NCBI GenBank assembly: GCA_031973215.1
Contig: DALYDK010000001.1
Span: forward strand, 124,001 to 188,000
Origin: DALYDK01 sp031973215
GTDB taxonomy: Bacteria > Patescibacteriota > Saccharimonadia > Saccharimonadales > CAIOMD01
Length of the DNA: 64,000 bases
Direction of reading: 5' to 3'
Shown: in pieces, positions 15,680-25,161 of the stretch
Position numbering within the stretch: position 1 is the first letter of the stretch
How the letters are laid out: each line of letters starts with the position of its first letter
The notes under the pieces: model-generated
What the model was told of the DNA's origin: nothing
Database searches by the model: none
What the model saw: the letters and a program-made list of their open reading frames with translations, nothing else
Program-made: the position numbers and the translations under genes

Positions 15680-18291
15680 TGCTGAGAAACAGTGGCAATC
15701 GTATTTTAGAAGACCTAAGGAAAGACTTCCCAGGATTTTGGGATCTTGAAATAAGGAAAGCTAATACCTCTTATGAAAAAACTTACTTCGATGAAGTGAA
15801 CACATCTTTACTCTTTGAGCGTCTTGCAGAGTCTGGTTCTCGTGACGACCTTGCATTCGTACTTCCATCTGACCCTACTATCATCCCACTAGTCATTATT
15901 GAAAGTCTATTATGTCTATTGAAAATTGATTCTTTTAATAGGCCGAACGATTTTCTTGACCAGCTGAAAGCTGGCGACAACGTCTTTGTGTTGCCGTTCA
16001 GTGGTGGTAGGACTATGAAGCCTGGGATATTTGATGGCATAGAGTCTAAAAACGGCAAAAAAGGCTATCGCGTCAAGGACACAACTGACAAAACCAGTAC
16101 AACCTGGTACCCAGAAGAAACCAAGTGGAGAATTAAGCCTTACTCCTCCCAGGATATTGATAAGAGAAAAAGATCGGCTGTCGCAACTGGAGAAAAACTC
16201 GAAGAGATTATGGGCTTGAGCCCTGGCGATCTTTTTGGAATGCAAAGCTCAAAAGGCATTATCGTTACAGGCAATAAGGGTAAACTTAAAGAAGAAATTA
16301 AAGAGATTACTATAGGTGGAGACCCTATAGAGTCCATATTCCCAATAGCCGACTTTAGCGACGCTGATACACCTAAGCCATTATTAGCAGATCCACTACG
16401 AAGAGAATATGTTCTAGGGCTTGTGTCTAACTCAGACACGGCAGTTGACATCTGCTTTAAAGACCCGTCATACAAGCTAGTAATCATTGATGGCGCGTCA
16501 AAAGTTCGAGCATCGTATGGAAATATTACCCGATTGAACGCAGATAACTCTCCAAGAAAGATTATCTGCTTACTAAGTTCTTCTGATGAGGAGGAGATAG
16601 AAACGCTAAAATCTATGGGTATCGATTGCTGGGTATGGAAAAGTTCAGATTTTCAGCACATAGACGTTGAGGGTAAAATTGCAAATCAAACTTCGAGTGA
16701 CTTTGAATATCACAACGAGGTGTTAAGTTTCATTTCTCAGTCTAACAAGGACGTTTTGACCATACATGACGATCACCTAGACCAACAACTGACTAAACTC
16801 TCGGAATTGTTAAGTAAACTCTATAAAGGTACCCCCGAAAGTGATGATGGAGGTATATTGCTTAGGCGTTTCTTTTCTTATCTTAAATTCTACACTCAAG
16901 TCCCCGTCACAATTAAGGAGTATGAGCGTTATTGTTTTAACAAGGGATTACAATTGTTTACAGACAGGATCGATGATTTTGAAAAGGATATAATTACAAG
17001 CTTTGGTGTGGTATTCCCTCGAGACGTTCAAAAGTACGCCAGAGACTCAATAGTCCTAATTAAGCAACTGTACTCTTATCTAGAAAATAAGAATCCAAAA
17101 TATACAGCAATAAAAGAACTTTTGACTGATAAATCATATGGAGATACATCAATAGTATGTTCACGGCCTGATTTTGTTGAGATACTACAAAATGACAACT
17201 CAATATCTCAGTCTGTTGATGTACTAACACTAAATTCATTAAGGCTGGAGCCTAAGGGAAGAGTAATTTTTACAGGATTCTTTACCAAGAAGTTCCAATC
17301 CAAATTATTCCTAGCTCCTTTTCTTCAATGCGAGTTCATCCTCTATGGGAATGAGACGCTTTGGTATAACAATCTAGTCAATAAACATCCTGCGTCCTCT
17401 TTATCAAAAATTGACTCAGAAATTCGTAAACAGTATTTCCCTAATATGGATCAGCCCGTAACACCCTCCAAACCTGACGAGGAGGATGTACAGAGTACCG
17501 AATTTGAGGAAATACTAAATTCAGTAAACAAGAAATTTGGTAATAGAATTGATATTACATCCACTTACTCGCCAAATTTTGTGCCATCAGACGAACTAAC
17601 TTCAGCACATCGAGTAACGTTTGAGGACGATAGCTTTACATTTATAAATGGTGATCATCATCTGACAAAACTAGATAGACTAGAAGGTGAGGTCATCAAG
17701 GCTACATACGAAAAGCTACAATTAGATGATGAAATTGTATTCACTGACACTTCCAGGAACCTATTTGAAGATCTTCTCGCGGATATAAAATCATCTGGAA
17801 AATACTCACATATCGAAGACTTATCAAGTATTTGGTGGAAATCCCTAAATCATTACGCGACAGTAAATAACCTAACTCCTGAAGACATAGCAAACCAACT
17901 AGAGTTGGTTGGATGCAAGCGTCACCCTGTAACTATTAGAGAGTGGATGAAAGGAGAAAGGTTCAGACCAGGTAAAATTGAAAGCACCTTAGCTGCCATC
18001 GCAAAGATCGTGAATGACCCAAACCTGAATGATAAAATGGAAGAAATAATTAAAGCTTGTAAAGATCTTCACAGTATACATATTCAGGTAGGCAGACTCC
18101 TCGTTAAACGAATTGCAAGTTCCGTCTTTGATTATGCAGAAGATAGCGATCTAGACAAAGATACGCAAGAGAAAATTGAAGCATACGCAGACCGAGCCCA
18201 TGTTAAAGTAGTAATGAGTTTATCCCAAACACTTGAAAATGTACCTATGAATAGTATTGGCCAGTTATTTACAATTGGAGATCAACTATGA
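15679..18291 (+). CDS. drmE: DISARM class 2 protein DrmE-like
   Basis: The 870-residue protein has no classical motif I can name. It is called DrmE from size and its position upstream of drmA and drmB in an operon with a C5-methyltransferase, which is the class 2 DISARM gene set. The C-terminal region (about 725-775) has a helix-turn-helix-like repeat: LTPEDIANQLELVG, TIREWMKGERFRPGKI, LAAIAKIV. DrmE function is unknown in the published system, where it is required for class 2 defence. The next gene starts within its stop codon (ATGA), so the two are translationally coupled. Homology needs a profile search. Confidence 0.7.
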   Translation: MLRNSGNRILEDLRKDFPGFWDLEIRKANTSYEKTYFDEVNTSLLFERLAESGSRDDLAFVLPSDPTIIPLVIIESLLCLLKIDSFNRPNDFLDQLKAGDNVFVLPFSGGRTMKPGIFDGIESKNGKKGYRVKDTTDKTSTTWYPEETKWRIKPYSSQDIDKRKRSAVATGEKLEEIMGLSPGDLFGMQSSKGIIVTGNKGKLKEEIKEITIGGDPIESIFPIADFSDADTPKPLLADPLRREYVLGLVSNSDTAVDICFKDPSYKLVIIDGASKVRASYGNITRLNADNSPRKIICLLSSSDEEEIETLKSMGIDCWVWKSSDFQHIDVEGKIANQTSSDFEYHNEVLSFISQSNKDVLTIHDDHLDQQLTKLSELLSKLYKGTPESDDGGILLRRFFSYLKFYTQVPVTIKEYERYCFNKGLQLFTDRIDDFEKDIITSFGVVFPRDVQKYARDSIVLIKQLYSYLENKNPKYTAIKELLTDKSYGDTSIVCSRPDFVEILQNDNSISQSVDVLTLNSLRLEPKGRVIFTGFFTKKFQSKLFLAPFLQCEFILYGNETLWYNNLVNKHPASSLSKIDSEIRKQYFPNMDQPVTPSKPDEEDVQSTEFEEILNSVNKKFGNRIDITSTYSPNFVPSDELTSAHRVTFEDDSFTFINGDHHLTKLDRLEGEVIKATYEKLQLDDEIVFTDTSRNLFEDLLADIKSSGKYSHIEDLSSIWWKSLNHYATVNNLTPEDIANQLELVGCKRHPVTIREWMKGERFRPGKIESTLAAIAKIVNDPNLNDKMEEIIKACKDLHSIHIQVGRLLVKRIASSVFDYAEDSDLDKDTQEKIEAYADRAHVKVVMSLSQTLENVPMNSIGQLFTIGDQL

Positions 18292-20000
18292 GGCTTATAC
18301 CTAATTACATCAATCCATCCAATTCTAGTAACGCAGAGAAAAAGATTTTTAAGAAGTTCAGCGAAAATAAAAGCTTAGATAATTGGGTTTGTCTTCACTC
18401 ACTCGGGTTGAGTAATCATTCGACTAAGCGAGAGGGTGAAATAGATTTTCTACTCGTTGGACCATTAGGGGTTTTTGCCCTTGAGGTCAAGGGTGGACGC
18501 ATTAGTCGCAAAAACGGCGGATGGTATTTCATAGACAGATATGGGCGAGCTAACAAGAAAAAGGAATCACCTTTTAACCAGGCAAGGACGGCTCTTTACT
18601 CTATCAGGTCAGATATTACAGAAAGATTCGGTCATGAGCTGTACAGCAATGTATTTGGTTATGGTGTAGTTCTTCCTGATATTGAATTCCAGGAGGAGAG
18701 TCCAGAATGGGACAATAATATTATATTCGACAAGAACGATGTGAAACTTGATATATCTTCCTATATTGAACGACTGGCGGAGTATTGGCAGAAAAAGCAG
18801 AAATCCAGAAAGCTACTTACGAAAAAGCAAATACACGAAATTACAAACTACCTGAGGGGTGATTTTGAGATCGTTAAGTCGATATCGGCAAGTGTGGATG
18901 AATCTGAACAAGAAATTATTGACATTACTCAAGAGCAATATTCACTTCTCGATTCACTAGAATTAAATCCTCGTACGGTATTCCTCGGTTCTGCAGGTAC
19001 AGGAAAAACTTTGATGGCAATTGAAAAAGCTAGACGAAATGCCTACAAAGGTATCAATACGTTATTTCTGTGCTTCAACAGATTATTGGCTGATTTCGTT
19101 GCAGAGTCGCTAGAAAAAGAGCTCGGTGAACACAGCAAGTATGTAGAGGTTGCCTCTCTGCATAGCATCATTCATAAATTTATCAAGAAAGCCGATAAGC
19201 AAGAGCTGCTTAAGTCTGCATCTGGATCTGAATTATTTGAGAATCTTTACCCAGAAGTTTTTCTTTCAATTGATAACATCGACACATATCAAGAAGTTAT
19301 CATTGACGAAGCTCAAGACATATTAACCGATAAATTCATTAAGGTTATCGATAGATTGGTCGAAGGTGGGCTCGATAAAGGTCATTGGTTAATATGCATG
19401 GATCAGGAGAACCAGGATATATACAAAAGAAAAGATTCAGATGCTATTCAAAAGCTACTATCGTCTGGATCAACATTTAAACTAACCATTAATTGTAGAA
19501 ATACCAAGTCAATAGCACAACAAGCAAAACTAGTTTCGATGATTGATGCTGGCACAACTGTAAAAGCATCGGGCACTCCTGTGAAATACTTATGGTACGA
19601 AAATGAAGCAGATCAAGCCGACAAAGTTTCTGATGAGATCAATAAGCTGATAGCGGAGGGCATTCACCGAGAGGATATTACTGTCTTGAGCCCTGCCAGA
19701 CTAAGTAAATCGTGTGCAGGAAGCGGGAGGCTCAGAGTAGATGCCCCGTTGTTTAACATTGACACTAGAACAACTGCCCTAACTATCAATGGGCATATAG
19801 GATATACAACAATTGCGTCATTTAAAGGTCTAGAAAATAAAGTCATAGTGCTCACAGATTTAAGGTCTATAGACGATATTGACAGCGTTATTAACTACGT
19901 AGGCTGTACGCGCGCACGATCACACTTAGTAATCTCGTTGCCAAAATATATTAAAAAAGAATTAAACTCCAGAGTTTCCAATATAATAGAAACTAAGTAA
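18288..20000 (+). CDS. NERD-domain nuclease fused to UvrD-like helicase, inside the DISARM operon
   Basis: The N-terminal NERD domain (PD-(D/E)XK nuclease relative) shows GEIDFLLVGPLGVFALEVKGG with the catalytic Asp and E-x-K. The SF1 helicase follows: Walker A FLGSAGTGKTLMAIEKA (near residue 235), Walker B VIIDEAQDI, NCRNTKSIAQQAKL (motif IV) and YVGCTRARSHLVIS (motif VI). It probably cuts or unwinds DNA. It overlaps drmE by ATGA and ends 5 nt before drmA, so it is an integral operon member. It occupies the place where a nuclease partner would help the core, and drmC (PLD nuclease) is absent. Confidence 0.88.
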   Translation: MRLIPNYINPSNSSNAEKKIFKKFSENKSLDNWVCLHSLGLSNHSTKREGEIDFLLVGPLGVFALEVKGGRISRKNGGWYFIDRYGRANKKKESPFNQARTALYSIRSDITERFGHELYSNVFGYGVVLPDIEFQEESPEWDNNIIFDKNDVKLDISSYIERLAEYWQKKQKSRKLLTKKQIHEITNYLRGDFEIVKSISASVDESEQEIIDITQEQYSLLDSLELNPRTVFLGSAGTGKTLMAIEKARRNAYKGINTLFLCFNRLLADFVAESLEKELGEHSKYVEVASLHSIIHKFIKKADKQELLKSASGSELFENLYPEVFLSIDNIDTYQEVIIDEAQDILTDKFIKVIDRLVEGGLDKGHWLICMDQENQDIYKRKDSDAIQKLLSSGSTFKLTINCRNTKSIAQQAKLVSMIDAGTTVKASGTPVKYLWYENEADQADKVSDEINKLIAEGIHREDITVLSPARLSKSCAGSGRLRVDAPLFNIDTRTTALTINGHIGYTTIASFKGLENKVIVLTDLRSIDDIDSVINYVGCTRARSHLVISLPKYIKKELNSRVSNIIETK

Positions 20001-20005
20001 CTATT

Positions 20006-23000
20006 ATGCCCAAAGTTGATAACGAAAAATACTCGAGCTACAGACAAGAACTATATGATTTTGTTAAGCAAGATCTAGAAGGACCATTTAGTGAGGATGA
20101 GGTAATTGATGAAAGTCCAATACAGAAGTATTCTACTGGGATAGTATTTGCCCAAGCTCAAACAGAAGATGGTGAAGATAGTTCGGGCTTAGATATGAGG
20201 ACTAGGGACGACGAAGAGATAAATGCTATCGATATGTCCTCGACCTTCTTCCCTTCGGCAATGGGTTTAAGTTTCTCAGTCGCTGGTCCAGCTTCAGACG
20301 TTTCGGTGTCAATAAATTACGGAGCATACAAAAAACTATCGGCTAAAGATTTCGACAAAGTTAAAATAAAAGCCCCTAGTCTTAAGGAGAGAATTGAGTC
20401 CAACACTAGCTTCAAGAATCAATTTGAGTTACTAGATAACGATTTCGTAAAGCTCTCAAGAGCTCTCGATGAACATGACCGTGATGTACTACTATCATTT
20501 ATAGAGAACGACAATCCGTCGAGACAAGCTGTATGGCAAGCTTTTAAAACATATCAAAATGGTTGGTATAGGGAGAGAAAATCCTATGAGACTAAGATTG
20601 AACTCAAAGTTGGTTACTCAGAACTATTAGTAAAGGATCATGGTTTCAAATTAGGTGTGACTGCGAAAAAGGTAAAAAAGACCAACAACTGGGTAGTTAC
20701 ACTTTCGGTTGTTAATTCAAAAACGGTTGCAAAGCCGCAATCTGAAGCAGAAAGTGCACTATTCCAAGTAAACCTCAGTGTTGCTGCTTCCAGCGTATTT
20801 GCTGATTTAAACCATTCAGATATAGATCCTGACTGGTTCGAGGACGAGGAAGAGAAATCCCTAAATCTTCTATACCACAAAAAACATGTTTATGGAGTAG
20901 GACATGGCATATCTGCGGATTGGAACGTAGAAGATGGTAAGGTTAAGAAGGTTTATACCACAACTCTCCCACAGTTTGCAGTTCCTCAAATGGAATTTAA
21001 TCTACCGAGTGACGGAGGCGAACTCCCTGATCTTTCAATTTCAACATACGCGTTTAACGATCTTGCTGTCATAGCCAAAAACCTTGACTTGCTAGCGAGG
21101 CTTTATGGCAATTGGATAGATGATATCAAGACACAATTAAGCAAACTCCCAGCGAGCTACCATTCGGTAGGCAATAAGCATATTGCCGATTGCGAATCTG
21201 CGAAAGACAGAATTCTTAAAGGCATAGAACTACTAAAAAAAGATAAGAACGTTTTCCAGTCTTTTCAGCATGCTAATGAAGCAATGCTCATGCAGCGTGC
21301 GCACACAAGACTACAAGCCGATAAAAGCATGTCAGATGAAGCACCCAGCATGCCAACTAACTACAGTAAAGAAAATGATACTTGGCGTCCTTTCCAAATA
21401 GCATTCTTGGTAATGAATCTGATATCAATGGCTGATCCCAAATCTAGCGATAGAGACGTGGTAGATCTGATTTGGTTTCCAACTGGTGGCGGGAAAACAG
21501 AGGCTTATCTTGCTCTGACCGCATACACAATATTCTTACGTCGACTATCTAGTCCAGAAGCTAGCGGCGGAACCACTGTTATTATGCGCTATACACTAAG
21601 ACTGCTTACCTCTCAGCAGTTCCAACGGGCTTGTACATTGATTTGTGCTTGTGAGACCTTACGGAAAAATACAGGTTTATACGGAGAAGAAGAAATAAGC
21701 GTCGGGTTGTGGTTGGGTTCTGCATCAACCCCAAACAATCTTAATGATGCAAAACACAAGATTGGCGAACTACAAAGGAATAGTTTTAATGCCAAGAATC
21801 CTTTTCAGGTTCTTAACTGCCCTTGGTGTGGTACCCATACGACTAAAATCAACGGCAAAGGAATGTACTGCTACGCGTTAAAAAGCAAGCCAAAACGATT
21901 CTATATGTGGTGCCCCAATTCAAACTGTGCATTCTCAGATCATAATGGAGGCCTACCAATAAAGATAATCGATGAGGATATTTACAATAGCCCTCCTACT
22001 TTATTGTTTGGTACGGTTGATAAGTTTGCAATGCTCCCATGGAAAAAAGAAGCTTCAACTATTTTTGGGATAAATACAAAAAACGATAACATGTCGCCCA
22101 GTCTAATAATCCAAGATGAGCTTCACCTAATTTCAGGATCGCTTGGTACAATGGTTGGAATTTATGAGACAGCCATTGATATGTTGTGTTCATCAAAGGG
22201 CACAAAGCCAAAAATAATTGCTTCAACCGCCACCATCCGTAAAGCAAAGGAGCAGTGTTTATCTCTTTATTCGCGTAAGGTTGCACAATTCCCATCTCCA
22301 GGCATAGACGCTGCGGACTCGTTCTTTGCGCGTGAAGCTGAAATAAACGAAAAGACACCCGGTCGACTTTACGTTGGCGTAATGCCTTCTGGCAAAACAT
22401 CTACTACCATGCAAGTGAGGCTTATGGCAGACACTATTCAAGGCGTTGAGTTTATTGATGATACAGAACAAATCAAGGATGGATACTGGACTCAGGTTGT
22501 ATATTGTAACAGCATACGTGAACTGGGCTCTTCAAAAAGTGTGATTTATGATGACGTTAAAGAGTATTCTCAAAATCTAGCAAGGTATCATTCAAAGAAA
22601 CAGCGTTATTATTCTGACCATAATGTACAAGAGTTAACGTCTAGGATTAGCGCAGAAAAAATACCAGAAATTTTAAGACAACTCGAAAACCACTACCCCG
22701 AAAAGGACGCTATTGACGTTCTTTTGGCAACCAACATGATCTCTGTTGGTGTCGATATAGATCGACTGGGTCTTATGATAGTTTTGGGTCAGCCTAAAAC
22801 AACATCTGAATACATACAAGCATCCAGCCGAGTCGGGCGAAGTCATCCAGGCATTGTATTTACCCTATACAGCCCCGTGAAGAGCCGTGACCGTTCACAC
22901 TTCGAGCAGTTTGTTAAGTATCACCAGTCTCTGTACAGACATGTAGAGCCTACTAGTGTTACGCCATTCTCGGCCCCTGTAAGAGATAAAGCTCTACACG

Positions 23001-23353
23001 CGCTTTTATTCACTCTGATTAGGCACATGTTAGGTCTGAGAGAGGATGCTGACCTAAAAGACTTTGATAAATCTAGCGCAGAGTATCAAGCAATATTAGA
23101 CAAGTTGCTTCAGAGGGTTAAGACTATAGATCCATTAGAGTTGCTCGGTACAGAAAAAGAAGTTACTGAGCTATCCTCCCGCCTTGAAGAGATAATAAAT
23201 TATGCGGACTTAACTTATGCTAAAACTAAAGACAAGGACAAGGCAGTTCTTATGAAGCCCGCACAGGATATTAAAGACAAGGGTGAATATAGAACGCCTC
23301 AATCAATGAGAAGCACAGATGCAGAGTGCTATGTAACATTGGACTATTCATGA
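20006..23353 (+). CDS. drmA: DISARM helicase DrmA
   Basis: The 1115-residue SF2 helicase has Walker A FPTGGGKTEAYLALTAY (near residue 495) and the DrmA-type motif II LIIQDELHLISGSLGTMVG (DELH in place of DEAH). Motif III is IASTATIR, and the C-terminal lobe has LLATNMISVGVDIDRLG and TTSEYIQASSRVGRSHPG. A zinc-binding insert with CPWCG and CPNSNC lies between Walker A and motif II. DrmA and DrmB form the core DISARM complex that loads on phage DNA and discriminates unmethylated ends in the known system. The stop overlaps the drmB start (ATGA). Confidence 0.9.
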   Translation: MPKVDNEKYSSYRQELYDFVKQDLEGPFSEDEVIDESPIQKYSTGIVFAQAQTEDGEDSSGLDMRTRDDEEINAIDMSSTFFPSAMGLSFSVAGPASDVSVSINYGAYKKLSAKDFDKVKIKAPSLKERIESNTSFKNQFELLDNDFVKLSRALDEHDRDVLLSFIENDNPSRQAVWQAFKTYQNGWYRERKSYETKIELKVGYSELLVKDHGFKLGVTAKKVKKTNNWVVTLSVVNSKTVAKPQSEAESALFQVNLSVAASSVFADLNHSDIDPDWFEDEEEKSLNLLYHKKHVYGVGHGISADWNVEDGKVKKVYTTTLPQFAVPQMEFNLPSDGGELPDLSISTYAFNDLAVIAKNLDLLARLYGNWIDDIKTQLSKLPASYHSVGNKHIADCESAKDRILKGIELLKKDKNVFQSFQHANEAMLMQRAHTRLQADKSMSDEAPSMPTNYSKENDTWRPFQIAFLVMNLISMADPKSSDRDVVDLIWFPTGGGKTEAYLALTAYTIFLRRLSSPEASGGTTVIMRYTLRLLTSQQFQRACTLICACETLRKNTGLYGEEEISVGLWLGSASTPNNLNDAKHKIGELQRNSFNAKNPFQVLNCPWCGTHTTKINGKGMYCYALKSKPKRFYMWCPNSNCAFSDHNGGLPIKIIDEDIYNSPPTLLFGTVDKFAMLPWKKEASTIFGINTKNDNMSPSLIIQDELHLISGSLGTMVGIYETAIDMLCSSKGTKPKIIASTATIRKAKEQCLSLYSRKVAQFPSPGIDAADSFFAREAEINEKTPGRLYVGVMPSGKTSTTMQVRLMADTIQGVEFIDDTEQIKDGYWTQVVYCNSIRELGSSKSVIYDDVKEYSQNLARYHSKKQRYYSDHNVQELTSRISAEKIPEILRQLENHYPEKDAIDVLLATNMISVGVDIDRLGLMIVLGQPKTTSEYIQASSRVGRSHPGIVFTLYSPVKSRDRSHFEQFVKYHQSLYRHVEPTSVTPFSAPVRDKALHALLFTLIRHMLGLREDADLKDFDKSSAEYQAILDKLLQRVKTIDPLELLGTEKEVTELSSRLEEIINYADLTYAKTKDKDKAVLMKPAQDIKDKGEYRTPQSMRSTDAECYVTLDYS

Positions 23354-25161
23354 GTAAAAATTTCAGCAATGACAAACCGACACTGAGACGAAGTCAGACA
23401 ATTACAACATTTGGAGTTGGATCAATTGTCGATTTACCTGAAGCATCTGTAATGATCTGCGGAATAGATAAGTGGGACACAAAAGGCTGTGTTCCGCTAC
23501 ACGATTCTCGACTGGAGGAAAAACTACGCGTTAGCTACTTCTATATGCCACCTGGAACAGAAGAGTCGTCCGAAGGTGTTTTGGCCGTTAGGTTCCCGAG
23601 ACAAATGAGGTGCAGAAAATGTAAAAGGCTTGACGATCTACAGGTCTGGAAGGACAGAGCTCGAAAAGTAAACTTTTACAAAGATTTTGATAAAACCCCA
23701 TGGTGCGATATTGATAAACTTCAACTCATTCCCTCACGTTTTGTAGTAGCTTGCAGGTCTGGACACATAGATGACTTTCCATTTAAAGAATGGGTTCACA
23801 AAGGCGCAGAATGTGAAGATCCATCACTTCAATATACAGAAACTGCTGGGTCAGTGGGACTTGCAGGTATTCGAATAAAATGCACTTCATGTAATTTAGC
23901 GCGTACTTTAGCGGGGTCTTTTAACAAGGAAGTTTTGGAGCAGGTTTCTAGGTGTAGTGGCGCTAAACCATGGGAAATGAAATGGTCAAGCGAGTGCGGC
24001 AAACAACTGGTAACTCTACAGAGAGGTGGCACGAACGTTCATTTTCCGATTTTAAAGAGCTCAATTCTTATACCCCCTTACAAAGCTGATGGATTAAAAA
24101 CAAAAATTCTAAACTCGCAACTCTGGTCTTACTATGAATCGCAAGAAGACGGCTTTGATGTGCTTACGTTGGCGCCAATGCTCTCACAAGAGCTTAAGGA
24201 GAGTACAGAAGACATAAAGAGAGAACTAGAAGAGTTAACCACTGTTCCCGATGAGGACGATGAGCCTACAAGTACCGAGGAGGAGTACAGGTTCCAAGAG
24301 TACCAGGCTTTTACTAAAGATATCGAGATAGATGAAGATTTCAAAAAGGACTTCTTAATCGAGCGGCTAAACGGGGGCGATTACGATATCCCATTACTTA
24401 AGCACTTGATTCTCGCAAAACGTCTACGAGAAATACGTGTGCAGACAGGTTTTTCTAGAATTAAACCACCAAGTACACATGATGAAACAGGACAAGAGAT
24501 CCCTGAAGATGATCGCATCCAAGCCGTATCAGTAAGCGACAATAAAAGAACACACTGGTATCCGGGCTACGAGGTTAGAGGTGAAGGTATTTTTTTGGAG
24601 TTTGATTATAAAGAGCTGCATAACTGGGCAAAAACTAAAGGCGTTGAGCAAAGAATCTCAAGGCTACTAAAGCGCAGTGATAAAAATCCCGACTACTTCG
24701 GCACATTCGACTCATTGTCTACGGAGTTCATAACGCTTCACTCTCTTGCTCATGCATTAATAAAACAATTAAGTTTCGAATGCGGATACTCAAGCTCAGC
24801 GTTAAGAGAGCGAATATATTGCTCAAGTGATACATCACTAAATAAAATGGCAGGCATATTGATATACACTGCTGAAGGTGACTCTGATGGTACGATGGGA
24901 GGACTGGTGCGGCAAGGACGGCCTGATTTATTCAAGACAACTTTCAAAGCCGCCATTAAACAATCAGAGTGGTGTTCATCGGATCCTTTATGCATAGAGT
25001 CAGAAGGTCAAGGATTTCTAGGCCTCAACTTAGCTGCATGCCATGCATGTTCAATGCTGCCAGAAACATCCTGTGAATCGCTCAATAGATATCTTGACAG
25101 AGCTCTTCTGATTGGCAGTCTAGATCAACCAGATATTGGGCTATTTTCTACTAGCACCTGA
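23350..25161 (+). CDS. drmB: DISARM protein DrmB (DUF1998)
   Basis: The start used is the ATG overlapping the drmA stop (MSKNFSND), not the longer upstream frame. The N-terminus has LRRSQTITTFGVGSIVDLP, then zinc pairs MRCRKCKR and IKCTSCN and the family motif ACRSGHIDDFPFKEW. The C-terminal DUF1998 block runs from SLAHALIKQLSFECGYSSSA to YTAEGDSDGTMGGLVRQGR and ends with cysteine clusters SDPLCIES and ACHACSMLPETSC. DrmB stimulates DrmA in the known system. The last 37 bp overlap the convergent methyltransferase gene. Confidence 0.9.
   Translation: MSKNFSNDKPTLRRSQTITTFGVGSIVDLPEASVMICGIDKWDTKGCVPLHDSRLEEKLRVSYFYMPPGTEESSEGVLAVRFPRQMRCRKCKRLDDLQVWKDRARKVNFYKDFDKTPWCDIDKLQLIPSRFVVACRSGHIDDFPFKEWVHKGAECEDPSLQYTETAGSVGLAGIRIKCTSCNLARTLAGSFNKEVLEQVSRCSGAKPWEMKWSSECGKQLVTLQRGGTNVHFPILKSSILIPPYKADGLKTKILNSQLWSYYESQEDGFDVLTLAPMLSQELKESTEDIKRELEELTTVPDEDDEPTSTEEEYRFQEYQAFTKDIEIDEDFKKDFLIERLNGGDYDIPLLKHLILAKRLREIRVQTGFSRIKPPSTHDETGQEIPEDDRIQAVSVSDNKRTHWYPGYEVRGEGIFLEFDYKELHNWAKTKGVEQRISRLLKRSDKNPDYFGTFDSLSTEFITLHSLAHALIKQLSFECGYSSSALRERIYCSSDTSLNKMAGILIYTAEGDSDGTMGGLVRQGRPDLFKTTFKAAIKQSEWCSSDPLCIESEGQGFLGLNLAACHACSMLPETSCESLNRYLDRALLIGSLDQPDIGLFSTST

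Noticed and set aside
22059..22471. Reverse-strand frames of 113 and 70 residues within drmA
   Set aside because: No family features or start signals; drmA motifs on the plus strand continue through this stretch.
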